Shown: positions 10,280 to 20,981, counted from the stretch's first letter. The stretch is 64,000 nucleotides of DNA from Bedellia somnulentella (GCA_963576735.1 OY755171.1:21798182-21862181), one strand, 5' to 3'. The notes: a model not told the origin generated them from the sequence alone. Program-made: numbers and translations.

Positions 10280-10745
10280 GCCGGCACGGCTACACGGCAA
10301 AAACATAAAAAAACATCTAAAGCAAAACATAGGTCCCACCGTCCCACCCATATAACTACTAGACCGCATCGCCATTCACAAGACAACGAACGAACACTCA
10401 CACTGTATGACGTATATGACGTAATAGTGACAGTATACGGAAGTCGTGTCACTGTCGGAACAGCTATAGCCCGACTTTTCATCATGTACCAACCACAGTT
10501 AGACAATCGGAAAGACTATCAATACGGTGGCGCATTGAAAGTAACAAGATCTATATATATTATGTATTATGTATGAATGAGACCGTATGCCATTCTGTTG
10601 TCAGGTGCTAACTGAAAATCAGTGTTGTGAGGTTACAGTCACAACAATACGCTGAGTTAGCAACCCTTTCGTTGCGAGACTTTTTAATTTTTATCTGGAT
10701 TTACTGTACTTGTTGTTTGCTTTTGTGTTTAAGTGTTTTAAATTT
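10280..10745. other. Single-copy-looking, moderately GC-rich stretch
   Basis: 10340-10530 has TGACGTATATGACGTAAT and several CG dinucleotides. No exon signals strong enough to call. Confidence 0.3.
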
Positions 10746-10750
10746 GTATA

Positions 10751-11116
10751 AGCATAATAAGCATAAACGTTCACGCCGCATATCCCCGAAGGGGTTGGCA
10801 GAGGTACTAATACTTCTGAACATCACGTGACTTTGTCACCTGGTGTTCAGAGTACCCACGTTTTGCATGGACAGTGTACTCACGTGATAGGGGGCAGGCC
10901 TATCGCCGTTTTGTACGAATACACTGTCACATGACTAAGTACAACTCAGCCATGTGGGTTTCCTCACGATGTTTTCCCTAACCGTTAACAACCATGATAA
11001 ATTAACCACACATATGTCTTTAGAAAAGACAAATTGGTGTAGGCCCCGACCTGGGATTTGAACACTAGTCGCTTGCACGTTAACCGAGTGGTCTACCCAC
11101 TGGGCTATCACGGCTG
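10751..11116 (-). mobile_element. SINE family C, full length
   Basis: All blocks present; AAATTTGTAT on both sides (10741-10750 and about 11125-11134) fits a target duplication. Confidence 0.78.
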
Positions 11117-11189
11117 CTTAAATTTAAATTTGTATGCAACGAATAAATATTTTCTTAACTTTTTTTTTCTTTTTCCTTTTATATACATA

Positions 11190-11290
11190 CTTACGTATAA
11201 TACTACGTAAAATATACATAAGTCCCAAGACGGGGTCAAAAGAGATTCAGAATAAAAAGACCTCGGCCACTTTTGAAAGTAGAGTTAGAA
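11190..11290 (-). mobile_element. SINE family A 3' fragment, degraded
   Basis: Order ATACTTACG, AAGTCCCAAGACGGGGTC, TCGGCCACTTTTGAAAG matches the tail third of family A with many changes. Confidence 0.4.
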
Positions 11291-11301
11291 CAAAATTAAT
11301 A

Positions 11302-11424
11302 AACATACATAAATACATATACTCACAGCTATAAATCCCGAGAAGGGGTAGCTAGAGCTAAGGAATTAGATTTCCTTAGCCACTTTTGGAAGTTGCGTGG
11401 GGAAAAGGTGGTCAAATAACGCTA
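11302..11424 (-). mobile_element. SINE family A, 5'-truncated
   Basis: The tail end through GTGGGGAAAAGGTGGTCAAAT is present and then stops, as in truncated reverse transcripts. Confidence 0.65.
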
Positions 11425-11449
11425 TAAATCTTGCTTTATTTCCTTTACA

Positions 11450-11556
11450 TAAATATACTCACGGCTATAAATCCTTAAAAAGGGTAGCCAGAGCTTCAGC
11501 ATAAGAAATTTATCAGCCTCATTGGCAAGCTTAGTGGGAAAAACATTACTGAACTG
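11450..11556 (-). mobile_element. SINE family A, 5'-truncated
   Basis: ATACTCACGGCTATAAATCC through GCTTAGTGGGAAAAAC, then unrelated sequence. Third truncated A end within 400 bp. Confidence 0.6.
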
Positions 11557-11631
11557 AACGGATTACTTTACATATTTTTATACAACTTTTGTTCTTACTA
11601 TGATAAAAATAGCTTAGAGCTTTAAAAAACC

Positions 11632-11785
11632 ACATACTTCCAAAATATGAAGCGTAAAAGAGCATGTATGAGAAGAGTGATGAACAAAACAAAGCTAGAG
11701 AGGTTGTCAGGATCGTACAAAGTGGCGATCGATAGTCTCTGTCTACTCCAATGGGAACTAATGGCGTGAGTATGTATATTCGTTA
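11632..11785 (+). mobile_element. Family B LINE 3' end
   Basis: AAAAGAGCATGTATGAGAAG, GATCGTACAAAGTGGCGATC and GGCGTGAGTATGTATA. Confidence 0.6.
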
Positions 11786-11889
11786 TTGCGATGGTAAAAA
11801 CAAGTAACAATTTGATAGTAAGCTGGATTGTAAAAGTGTATACGATAGAAGTCACTTAATAAAAAGTGTGTTAAATGATTTCGACATAT

Positions 11890-12180
11890 TTAACTCCAGC
11901 ATTTCAGCAATTAAGCGATTACTTACCAATTCATTTTTTTAAAACATTTAAGTTAATTATTTTTCTTTTTAGGAATAATTAATTAAGTTTTTAGTGTTGT
12001 TACCTTTATTTCTATTGTTCTCAGTCTGTTATTTGAATTTACTTTTAGTCTGTAAGTTGTTGTTTTTAGTTTTTATTGTTATTGGTGGAGATTTTTAATT
12101 GGCATTGCACTGTTTACTTTATTGTTTAGTTAATGTATACGCTGTAAATCTTCCAAATAAAATAAAATAAATAAATAATT
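11890..12180 (+). mobile_element. Probable LINE 3' UTR and A-rich tail
   Basis: T-rich noncoding sequence ending in (AATAAA)n-like CCAAATAAAATAAAATAAAT; it breaks a duplicated block. Confidence 0.45.
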
Positions 12181-12451
12181 AAATATAAATGTATAACTCC
12201 CTACTTCGTACTTCATTAACATCAACTGACAGCCTGACACTTATACGTTATCGAATTAGACCCCCACAGTGCCGCCTAATTCAATTGCGACGTTTGATTA
12301 CTTTGCATATTTTTATAGAACTTTTCTTACTATGACAATAAATAGCTTTAAGCTTTAAATAGCTTTTCTTTATTTAAGAATACGTTACCGCAGGCTTCTG
12401 AAGTATGAATAAAGATAAGTGTGATAATATTCATGGATGTAAACAAATCTA

Positions 12452-12590
12452 AAAAGTAAGAGATAAATAAAGGAAAGGAAAATTTCGACATGGGCGCGAA
12501 TTTTTCTTTGCTTTATTTATATTTTATTTATTAGTAATAATTTCCATATGAGTTTTTCATGTCAAAAACATTAAAATTAAAGCCAGAGAG
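12452..12590 (-). mobile_element. SINE family D, degraded tRNA part
   Basis: GATAAATAAAGGAAAGGAAA, TTTCGACATGGGCGCGAATT, then TTATTTATTAGTAATAATTT and the CATATGAGTTTTTCATGTC body. Confidence 0.65.
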
Positions 12591-12642
12591 GTTTGTCAGG
12601 ATCGTACAAAGCCTCCCAATGGGAACTAATAGCGTGAGTATA
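12583..12642 (+). mobile_element. Family B LINE 3' end, deleted
   Basis: GCCAGAGAGGTTTGTCAGGA joined to CTCCCAATGGGAACTAATAG; it occupies the same place in a duplicated block as the B copy at 11632-11785. Confidence 0.58.
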
Positions 12643-13027
12643 TGTACCGCGTTTGCTTACGATCGTAAGAAGAAGTCACAATTTGATAATTAGCTGAATT
12701 GTACATGCATAAACAATAAAAGTCACTTTATAAAAAATGTTTTAAAAAGAAAATAGATCTCCTTCGTACCCCATTAACATCAACTGACACTTATCGTTAT
12801 CGAATTAGACCCCCCGAGTGCCGCCTAATACAATTTTGACGTTCAAATGAAAAACCTTATTCAGCGACCCTTTTACGCATCCGAAATGATACCCTATTTA
12901 CATTATACCTTATACTGACAGCATTAACATATCCTACAAAACTGAATGGAGGCAAAATTTATAATGCAACATATTTTATGTTATTTTTGTGTGTATTTCT
13001 TCACTGTATCTAGAATTACTCTTGAAA

Positions 13028-13270
13028 ACATTCATACATCCATATACACGAGGCCATAATTTCCGAGCAGGGGCAGAGTAAAAATCCTCAGCCACATTTA
13101 GAAGTTAATAGGTTACAAGATGGTGGAAATAAGGTATCATTGGTGATGGTTTTCCAACCGCATCGCCCAAAAACCACTTATTCTTAGTCGCTTCTTACGA
13201 CACCCGTACCGTACCGTACCCGTACGTTTGTACCCACAAAAGTAGTGGCATTCAAATCCGGCACTAAACT
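13028..13270 (-). mobile_element. SINE family A, diverged
   Basis: GGTGATGGTTTTCCAACCGC and TTAGTCGCTTCTTACGACACC blocks are clear. A short CCGTAC repeat has grown inside the CACCCGT motif (13206-13227). Confidence 0.65.
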
Positions 13271-13707
13271 GAAATTATTTCTTTAAGTACTGGTACTTAC
13301 GGTCACTTAGTATTTTTTATACTTTATAATTCTATTTTCAATGACGACATGGATGGAATGATTAAAGAAACTGTGAATTTTCATAATTTACTTATTGTTT
13401 GAATGTGATGAATTATATATAAAAAATATATTTTATCCTCAATCAAAACTGTAATCAATTAAATGCGAATAGAACTTGGCATGCCGATTGTATGCATTGT
13501 ATATAAATAAAATTATTACTATCAATATAGCCTATGGTACATTAAGATACTCAGAAGGAATGTTAATAGAAAGGGTTTATTTGCAACCATAGCTTTAACA
13601 CAAATAAGGACCAAAAAAAGTCACAAAAACCATACATAAAAAAATTCAATAACGACTATGTCTAAAATGCTTAAATAAAGAAAAATGTACACGTTTTACA
13701 ACTTTAA

Positions 13708-13926
13708 GGGCCAGTTTTTTGATCCGTGGTTAACTCAACAATTTGTTAAATATCGTAACTATTAGTTAAATATCAGAAAAATGCATTTTTTGACCCGTGG
13801 TTAGAGTAACTAATGGTCAAATATCGAACCAAAATGGATTTCCGATTTAACTACTGGTTAGTCATTTAACTATGGTCAATGTAACAAATGGTTATATTTT
13901 TAACCACGGATCAAAAAAACTGGCCC
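13708..13926. mobile_element. Harbinger-type MITE, 219 bp
   Basis: GGGCCAGTTTTTTGATCCG start and the matching inverse CGGATCAAAAAAACTGGCCC end, flanked by TAA at 13705-13707 and 13927-13929. A 3 bp TWA duplication is the mark of PIF/Harbinger. GTTAAATAT-type motifs recur inside on both strands. Confidence 0.7.
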
Positions 13927-13998
13927 TAAGCTTATCATTTAAAGTAGCTACATTCTGCGTGACATTCTCTCAGGATGAGAAGAGTATGTTTTGTTTAA

Positions 13999-14240
13999 CA
14001 TACATACATATACTCACGGCTATAAATCCCTAGAAGGGGTATCCAGAGCTAAGGAATGAGAAATTCCTCAGCCACTTTTGGAAAGTTGAGTTGGGAAAAT
14101 ATGGTAAAATAAAGGTTGTTGGTGATGGGTCTCCAACCGCATCGCCCAAAAATCCCTTAAAAGCCCCAATACCGTTAGTCACCCCTTACGTACACCCCCG
14201 GAACAAATGGGGTAGTGCTATTCTAAGCCAACACTACACA
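13999..14240 (-). mobile_element. SINE family A, full length
   Basis: Complete from ACATACATATACTCACGG to CCAACACTACACA. A D element has inserted exactly at its 5' end, duplicating the last 12 bases. Confidence 0.75.
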
Positions 14241-14400
14241 TAAATAAAAGATGTTATTAAAGGAAAGAAAAATTTCGACACTGGCGGGGATCGAACCCGC
14301 GACCTTCGGGTATACGCCCCCGTCGCTCTTTCCTTTAATAACATCTTTTATTTATGAGTAATAATCCCCACATGAGGAATTCATGTCAAAAAACATTAAA
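14241..14400 (-). mobile_element. SINE family D with a perfect 27 bp inverted repeat and 12 bp TSD
   Basis: A minus-strand tRNA-like 3' half (B box complement GGATCGAACCC at about 14289-14299) lies between inverted copies of TAAATAAAAGATGTTATTAA-type sequence. 14242-14268 and 14328-14354 are exact reverse complements over 27 bases. The unit is flanked by CAACACTACACA at 14229-14240 and 14401-14412. The 5' half of the tRNA domain (D arm) is deleted in this copy. Confidence 0.75.
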
Positions 14401-14412
14401 CAACACTACACA

Positions 14413-14787
14413 GTTTGGTTCAAACATGGTCTCATGGTTATTTCACAGGTTTCAGAAGCGAACAATGGTTTATGGCTGAAGAATTTTAAATTTCAAGCTC
14501 TGTGGTAACTTTGTGGTTTGTATAGCCCTAAGTAAAAGGTAGGTAGAAGCGATAATACGTCAGTCTGTAAGCAAACTTTTCTTGTAGGAAACTATACGTT
14601 TGTGAGAAAACTTTTAAAATATACTGAAAAGTAATTTTTAACTAAAATAGTACCTCTCTATTTTTTACTTTTGATCGTTTAATGTTTTGGTTGGTGGGAC
14701 CTTTTTGCTAGATATAATTAGAACAAGAAAAACTAAACAGTAATCGATTTTTTTCCAACAAGCAAAACGAAATACCGGTGAATTCTA
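14413..14787. other. No recognised feature
   Basis: TTTGTGGTTTGTATAGCCC near 14510 faintly resembles the end of family A; otherwise nothing. Confidence 0.35.
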
Positions 14788-15155
14788 AAGGAACAAAATA
14801 ACAACTGCGTGCCCCAAAAACCAAATAAAAGTAGGAAGTACAATGAGTGTTTTGAAAACTCAACTTTTGACAAGATAAGATGCCATTATTCTTCTAAGCT
14901 TGGGAGACTTAAGAAACAGAAAATAAAATCCTTCAACAAAAGAATTTCATACAAAAACGTGTCTTACCGAAAATGGTCTTCAAAAAACTTAATTTCTTTG
15001 CGTTGTTGTTGTTACAATCTTACAAAATGAAATCCTCACGCAACTCGACTAAAGTCTTAATTAAATGTAATGAGTGTTCAGCGCAGTGGTATTTAATGGT
15101 ATTCCCAGATGTGAACCCACAAAAAATATGGTGTGGCCTTGATAGCGGCCAATAG
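14788..15155 (+). other. Two overlapping unrecognised short frames
   Basis: One frame (14809-15030) is Lys/Arg rich: NKSRKYNECFENSTF and LGRLKKQKIKSFNKR. The next (to 15155) has KVLIKCNECSAQWYLMVFPD and IWCGLDSGQ, with a CxxC pair. The codon pattern is not distinctive and no start or splice signal stands out. It could be a degraded mobile-element protein. Confidence 0.2.
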
Positions 15156-15504
15156 TTCAAATTTTAACTTCAAGCGTGTTATGATACCAGTTACTTATAT
15201 GATTAAATCCTACTACTAAATATACGAATTTGAAATAGGAATTCAAAAGATTGAAAATAGAATTGCAATATAGAAACGACGAAGAACAAGGTTTCATTTT
15301 GATTACTTTAAATTCTTGAAATAGGAACAAAATAAAAAGACATTTGAATTCTAATGATTAAAGTTAGGTTGAGTTTTACTACTTTGACTGGAACATATTA
15401 AAATAATGGAAAAATAATACGTTCTGGATAAATCGCATAGGCCAAAGGTTATTTATTTAGAAGAAAAGATCCATAAACATGTCCTACAATTTCAGTTAAA
15501 CAAC

Positions 15505-15538
15505 TCGGCTGTCCCAAAAAGAAAAGCAGTATGGCACA
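15505..15538 (+). repeat. 34 bp perfect inverted copy of 17498-17531
   Basis: Begins TCGGCTGTCCCAAAAAG and continues to GGCACA. It follows an acceptor-like CCTACAATTTCAG by ~10 bases. It matches the exon-like frame at 17308-17532 in opposite orientation, and the flanks on both sides differ. Confidence 0.6.
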
Positions 15539-15831
15539 GTAACCATTTTTTTCAGGAGAGCGAAAAAACATATTTTTGGTGAGCCACAGAAAAATTAGCA
15601 ATAATCGATCAATATAAGTATTGGGTGTCATGAATACTATGATTGCGCATTTATTTGTATTTAAAAGAAGTATATTAACTGATTCGTGCATGTTTTACGG
15701 CACTAAATAATTTAAAATTTGTTTTCATGATTTATTTAAATCTGGATTACCATATAAAAACACAGCAACGTACCTTGTTCTATTGCAATTCATGGTTATT
15801 TACTATAGCAGATAATAAATAACCACTACAA

Positions 15832-15989
15832 CATACATACATATACATACATATACTCACGGCTATAAATCCCTAGAAGGGGTAGCCAGAGCTAAGGAAT
15901 CAGAAATTCCTTAGCCACTTTTGGAAGTTGTGTGGGGAAAAGATGGTGAAATAAAAGTTTTTGGTGATGGGTCTCCAACCGCATCGCCC
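15832..15989 (-). mobile_element. SINE family A, 5'-truncated with 10 bp TSD
   Basis: Ends abruptly after CAACCGCATCGCCC. ACCACTACAA at 15822-15831 and 15990-15999 brackets it, so truncation happened during insertion. Confidence 0.75.
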
Positions 15990-16163
15990 ACCACTACAAA
16001 ACACGGTAAATACCAAAATAATTGGAACTAAACTTTTTTAAATTGCGGTACGGTCAGCAACATAGTCACTTCACCCCATACCTCTGTATGCTAGAACTAA
16101 CTGAAAATTTTTCAAAGGGTCTCCATTGAGTCCTGGTCACCTCTTCTTTTTTGGCCAATCAAA

Positions 16164-16523
16164 TTAAGCCTCGGGTTTCCACAATCTTGATTTTCTATTG
16201 ACATTGCTACACAATATTTTTGAAGTCTTCGAAATCAGAAACTGATTGCTTTCTAGTAATTTTTGTTCAATATTACCGTGAACGGAATCATCACTTATAT
16301 GAGTGTGACCGTTTGTTAGATAGCAGCAATATGCAGCAATCAAAATTATTCTACTCCGCTCCATTCTCTTTAAAAACATTAAATTACGCTTGCAAAAATA
16401 ATTACATCCAGTAAAAACGTGCTCTAGCGCCGATGCGACGAACGGCGAAAAGTAGCTACCGCATCCCCCGATGTACCTGTAGCCACCTCCAACGAATACC
16501 GTGCGGAATCCGTTTCGCGCCAA
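16164..16523 (-). other. Unrecognised 119-codon minus-strand frame
   Basis: The frame starts MARNGFRTVFVGGGYRYIGG and has Cys-rich stretches, but a plus-strand frame of similar length overlaps it and no domain is seen. Listed only because the interval contains no repeat family. Probably chance. Confidence 0.15.
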
Positions 16524-16660
16524 ATAGAAATTTCGTGAAATTTAGGTTTCAATGTTGACGGGCATGTGCTTTACAGTTAAATTTGTGGGCATCATCATCG
16601 TTTTTCAAGCATAATCCCCATATAGGAAATCCAGCAAGTCTCATTCACAGTTAATAAAAA

Positions 16661-17286
16661 ACCGGCCAAGTGCGAGTCGGATCGCGCACTAAGGGTTCCG
16701 TACTATCATATATATAGAAAATCCCGTTTGTGTGAAAATCATGGGAGCCAAATTAGGTAAGTAATTTGATTTATGACGTTTAAAAATAGAACTACGGGCT
16801 AGATCTCATTCAAACCAATTTTCGTTAGTAGTTTGTATAGTAATACACATCATATATTTTTTTCAGTATTATCATGCCCATATTTTAGAAGTTACGGGGG
16901 GGGGGACACACATTTTAGCACTTTGGAAAAGTCTCTCGCGCAAACTATTCAGTTTTGAAAAAAATGATATAAGAAACCTCAACATCATTTTCAAATACCT
17001 TTTGATAAATACCCCACACGTATAGGTTTGATGAAAAAAAAAATTTTGAGTTTCAGTTCTATGTATGGGGAACCCTAAAAATTTTGGTTTTTTTTTCAGA
17101 TTTTATTTTAAAATCTTAATGCGGTTTACAGAATACATCTACGCACCAATTTCCAATAATGTAGTTCTTATAGTTTCGGAATAAACTGGCTGTGACATAC
17201 GGACGGACGGACGGACGGACAGACAGACAGACATGACGAATCTATAAGGGTCCCGTTTTTGCCATTTGGCTACGGAACCCTAAAAA
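16661..17286 (+). mobile_element. Family F element with (GGAC)n/(GACA)n
   Basis: ACCGGCCAAGTGCGAGTCGG and AAGGGTTCCGTA at the left, GCTACGGAACCCTAAAAAA at the right. AGGGTTCCGTA and TACGGAACCCT (here GCTACGG at one base) are inverted. A GGAC/GACA microsatellite at 17199-17233 precedes the end. This widespread lepidopteran repeat has no coding capacity; its class is uncertain. Confidence 0.65.
17199..17233 (+). repeat. (GGAC)n/(GACA)n microsatellite
   Basis: Five GGAC and several GACA units at the 3' side of the F element. Confidence 0.85.
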
Positions 17287-17307
17287 ACAGTAAGACTCGC
17301 GACTTAC

Positions 17308-17532
17308 TCTGTTTAATTTTGGTAACTGTTCCTTGCTGCGTTTAGTTTTTGGGGGTCGCTTTTTCACAAGTGGACTTGCTGTGTTTTTCATTTTTTTATC
17401 TCGAAAACTAGAGCCTCTTTTGATGAACGGGTCTTTGCATCTTGTAGGGACTTGCTTTATTTGTAGAGTGATGTTGATACCTAGATTTTGAGGACCATGT
17501 GCCATACTGCTTTTCTTTTTGGGACAGCCGAA
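17308..17532 (-). CDS. Unrecognised exon-like basic frame
   Basis: 75 codons between an acceptor-like TCGTTTTAAG and a strong donor AACAGA|GTAAGT on the minus strand. It contains FGCPKKKSSMAHGPQNLG, then a Lys/Arg-rich region with SFRDKKMKNTASPLVKKRPP. The length is an exact multiple of three and the frame is open across both ends. I do not recognise a family. It may be an exon of a minus-strand gene whose leader could be the exon near 21603-21790, or a fragment of an unknown mobile element. Its first 34 bases recur inverted at 15505-15538. Confidence 0.25.
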
Positions 17533-17689
17533 CTTAAAACGACACTACCATACTTGTTATATGAGTAAAAAAATTTAAATAACAAACGACGACATACGTC
17601 GTTGGGTCTGCCATCCCTTCGAGGATTTATTGCGTATGTTTTAACAAACGATCATAAGTACCTCTGAAAATAAGGCACCAACAATTGAT

Positions 17690-17935
17690 ACATACATACA
17701 TATACTCACGGCTATAAATCCCTAGAAGGGGTAGCCAGAGCTAAGGAATTAGAAATTTCTCAGCCACTTTTGGAAAGTTGAGTGGGGAAAAGATGTTGAA
17801 ATAAAGGTTGTTGGTGATGGGTCTCCAACCGCATCGCCCAAAAATCCCTTAAAAGCCCCAATACCGTTAGTCGCCTCTTACGTCCACCCACCGGAAGAAA
17901 TGGGGTAGTGCTATTCTAAGCCGACACTACACAGC
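17690..17935 (-). mobile_element. SINE family A (Metulj-like), well-preserved copy
   Basis: Reference copy for family A. Read on the minus strand it starts GCTGTGTAGTGTCGGCTTAG, passes GTAAGAGGCGACTAACGG, GGGCGATGCGGTTGGAGACC and CTAGGGATTTATAGCCGTGA, and ends in a (GTAT)n tail. The layout and several motifs resemble the lepidopteran Metulj SINEs as I remember them. No convincing pol III A/B boxes were found in the short head. The window holds about 35 copies; two subtypes differ in the middle (ACAACCTTTATTTTACC versus CGATACTATATTTC types). Confidence 0.75.
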
Positions 17936-18212
17936 ACAGCATTTTTATAATATATATTTTATTTCAATCATTATGCTTATAATTTTTCAAGCAAATTACA
18001 ATGGATAATTGAAGCAAAAATTAGCTACTTAATTCTTCAAATGTCGCATAAAAATGAATAATTGAATATCCTCAGAAGTACAAAATGGCAGTAAGTGGGT
18101 TATAAAGTGGAATAAATTATCATAATTACGCTGGTTATGTTGGTACTACGTGTGCAAGTTTGTTCTGCAACTGTGTTGTATTAAATAATGCCCTGTTTTC
18201 ATTTCTACATAC

Positions 18213-18432
18213 ATACATACATATACTCACGCCGTTAATTCCCATTGGGGTAGGCAGAGACTATCGATCGCCACTTCGTACGATCCTGGCAAACCTCTCT
18301 TGCTTCGTCTACATCCATCAATCTTTTCATACATGCTCTTTTATTCTTCATACTTTGGACACCTGCCTTTTTGAGCACACTCTCAATTTGGTCCAAGTGT
18401 GTCTTTCGTGGCCGTCCTCTACTAGCAAATAA
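18213..18432 (-). mobile_element. Family B LINE 3' end
   Basis: ACATATACTCACGCCGTTAA, CGATCGCCACTTCGTACGAT, TTTTGAGCACACTCTC and CGTGGCCGTCCTCTACTA. Confidence 0.65.
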
Positions 18433-18439
18433 ATAATAA

Positions 18440-18799
18440 TACTACTAAATTCTTTACGAGGTAAAATAGAATAAATCTAATTTTGTGCATAAAAGCCGAC
18501 CACAAGAGTCGGAACTGATGTATGCATATTATATATTTATTTAATTATACTGACCTTTCATACATTGCCTCAACCAGTTCCTAAAAATAAGATTTTTGCT
18601 AACCCGAGACCTAGCGTGAGTATTTATATATAAGAATAATCTTATAAATACAATAGCAGTTTCTTTGTTCCTCTTACTTATTTTGTCGTTAAAACAAATG
18701 GAAGAGGAGCAAGTTGCAAACCAGTTGGACTTAATCCTACTGGCTCCAGGTTCCCGCAAACCACGAGAAGATTTTGCTAGGAGAGAATTTTTGGCCTGA
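18440..18799. other. No recognised feature
   Basis: May be upstream LINE sequence belonging to the 3' end at 18800-18943, but no conserved residues are seen. Confidence 0.3.
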
Positions 18800-18943
18800 G
18801 GGAATAGTGTTCCGGCGCTTCAGGGCTGCGCATCAGAAGTCAAAGCCTCTGCCTACTACTTTGTAAAATACTAACATAGGCTAAGTTTTACTAATATTAT
18901 ATGGGCCTTGTAGCCTGAAATAAATGATTTATTATTATTAATG
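18800..18943 (+). mobile_element. LINE 3' UTR end
   Basis: TATGGGCCTTGTAGCCTGAA, then ATAAATGATTTATTATTATT is a well-known 3' end of lepidopteran LINEs; no coding part remains. Confidence 0.55.
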
Positions 18944-19031
18944 GTTTTTTAAAAGTTAAAAGACCTCATAAGCACTAAGAAACATATACTCACTTATTTT
19001 CTGAGTACTTAACACATACATACTTACTAAA

Positions 19032-19262
19032 TACATACATACATATACTCACGCCATTAGTTCCCATTGGGGTAGGCAGAGACTATTGATCGCCACTTCG
19101 TACGATCCTTACAAACCTCTCTGGCTTCGTTTACATCCATCAATCTTTTCATACATGCTCTTTTATTCTTCATACTTCGGACGCCAGCCTTTTTGAGCAC
19201 ACTCTCAATTTGGTCCAAGTGTGTTCTCCGTGGTCGTCCTCTACTAACATTACCATCCACAC
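19032..19262 (-). mobile_element. Family B LINE 3' end with the best-kept C-terminal frame
   Basis: The minus-strand frame (to 19057) reads DGNVSRGRPRRTHLDQIESV, then RACMKRLMDVNEAREVC and DRTKWRSIVSAYPNGN before the stop. GRPR..W/HLDQ...DR..WR..V.A.P is the usual C-terminus of several insect non-LTR elements downstream of the reverse transcriptase. The clade is not decidable from this piece. The 3' end is CGTGAGTATATGTATGTATG, a tail like that of family A although the bodies differ. Confidence 0.65.
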
Positions 19263-19289
19263 TAAATATAGTCTAGATACATTATCTAT

Positions 19290-19400
19290 AAATAATATGA
19301 GTTTCTGGCAAACTTCTCTAGCTTCATTTACATCCATCAATATCATTTCATACATCCCTTTTTATTCTTCATACTTCGGACGCTGCTTACGCCTCTTACG
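19290..19400 (-). mobile_element. Family B LINE fragment
   Basis: CTGGCAAACTTCTCTAGC, TTTACATCCATCAAT and TTTTATTCTTCATACTTCGG; lacks the final 50 bases. Confidence 0.55.
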
Positions 19401-19461
19401 TACAAACAGTACCACTTAATATTTATTGGCAAAACATCGGATCATGAATACTAATGAATAT

Positions 19462-19556
19462 AGAGATTTTCCAGGACCGTACGAAGTGGTAATCGATTGT
19501 CTCTGCCTACCTAAATGGGAACTAATGTTTTGAGTAATGTACGTATGTATGTAAGT
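19462..19556 (+). mobile_element. Family B LINE 3' end
   Basis: CCAGGACCGTACGAAGTGG, TCGATTGTCTCTGCCTACC and a GTATGTATGTAAG tail. Confidence 0.58.
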
Positions 19557-19558
19557 AA

Positions 19559-19930
19559 CCAACCGTGATAGCCCAGTGGGTAGAACACTCGGTTATCGTG
19601 CAAACGACTAGTGTTCCAATCCTGGGTCGGGCCTACACCAATTTGTCTTTCCTAAAGACATATGTGTGGTTAATTTGTCATGGTTGTTAACGGTGAGGGA
19701 AAACATCGTGAGGAAACCCACATGGCTGAGTTGTACTTAGTCATGTGACAGTGTATTCGTACAAAACGGCGATAGGCCTGCCCCCTATCACGTGAGTACA
19801 CTGTCCATGCAAAACGTGGGTACTCTGACCACCAGGTGACAAAGTCACGTGATGTTCAGAAGTATTAGTACCTCTGCCAACCCCTTCGGGGATGTTCGGC
19901 GTGAACGTTTATGTATGTTATGTACGTATG
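19559..19930 (+). mobile_element. SINE family C, full length
   Basis: AACCGTGATAGCCCAGTGGG to CGGCGTGAACGTTTATG. The next ~20 bases resemble its own GTACGTATGTATGTAAGTA left flank, probably the target duplication. Confidence 0.8.
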
Positions 19931-20261
19931 TATGTAAGTACAAACGGTTCCATTTAATATGTATTTAGCGACATATCAGATCATTTCACCAAGTAAATGG
20001 CGGTTGGCGTCCTTGTAACACTAGCAGAGGTGAGTGGTGTCTTGGTATCTAAAATGTATGAACTCTCAAACTGAACTAGTTCATTAAAATTTTACACGAG
20101 TTCTAAGAAACTTGGTTTAACTTTGAACCAAGTTGTCTAACAGATTTAGATTCAAGACTTTTCATTCCGATGTGGTTTGGATAGATTTAACTTGAAGAGC
20201 AATAGACTCAGACATATCTTTTTCGCGGAATTGCCGCAAAGGAGTGACAGGGGTACATATA

Positions 20262-20484
20262 AACATACATACATATCCTCACGGCTATAAATCCCAAAAA
20301 GGGGTAGCCAGAGCTTCAGAGCTAGAAACACTTCAGCCATATTTGGAAGTCGATAGGAGACAAGATGGTAGAAATAAAGTATCGTTGGTGATGGGTCCCC
20401 AACCGCTTCGCCCAATAACCACTTTAAAAAATCCCCATGCCCTTAGTCGCCTCACGACATTCGTAGAAAGGGTGACAGGGGAAC
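20262..20484 (-). mobile_element. SINE family A, second subtype
   Basis: Carries the GTATCGTTGGTGATGGG block and TTGGAAGTCGATAGG of the subtype also seen at 28150 and 42562. Confidence 0.65.
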
Positions 20485-20606
20485 TACTACTAAATATCAA
20501 GGGGCTTTTCGTCACCTGGTGTTCAGGCACTGTACGCCAAAATCGAACTATGGTTGACTATGACTTAATAAACAGATATGTTTTTTAAACTATAATATTA
20601 ATCATT

Positions 20607-20843
20607 GCCGTGTAGTGTCGGCTTAGAATAACTACCCCGTTTCTACCGATGGGTGTACGTAAGAGGCGACTAACGGTATTGGGGCTTTTAAGGGATTTTT
20701 GGGCGATGCGGCTGGAGACCCATCACCAACAACCTTTACTTTACCATCTTTTCCCCACTCAATTTCCAAAAGTGGCTGAGGGATTTCTAATTTCTTAGCT
20801 CTGACTACCCCTTCTAGGGATTTATAGCCGTGAGTATATGTTA
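20607..20843 (+). mobile_element. SINE family A, full length
   Basis: GCCGTGTAGTGTCGGCTTAG through CTAGGGATTTATAGCCGTGA; the tail has turned into TATGTTATGTT. Confidence 0.7.
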
Positions 20844-20981
20844 TGTTATGTTTTGTTAATATAAATCATACCAATTAAAATGCGCCAATGTTTTTGTGTT
20901 TGATCCGAGAAATGAACTGCATCACCGCTGTTTGCTATAAAGATACGTGGGAAAGAGGATTCCCCGAGTGACTGCAGCATT

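Larger units (their letters stand above)
11558..12850 (+). repeat. Tandem duplication of a ~430 bp block with different later insertions
   Basis: First copy 11558-11885 and 12190-12293; second copy 12294-12452, 12583-12745 and 12757-12850. Matching blocks: GATTACTTTACATATTTTTA, the B end, CAATTTGATAGTAAGCTG, and CATTAACATCAACTGACA...GACCCCC. A LINE tail interrupts the first and a D SINE the second. Confidence 0.62.
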
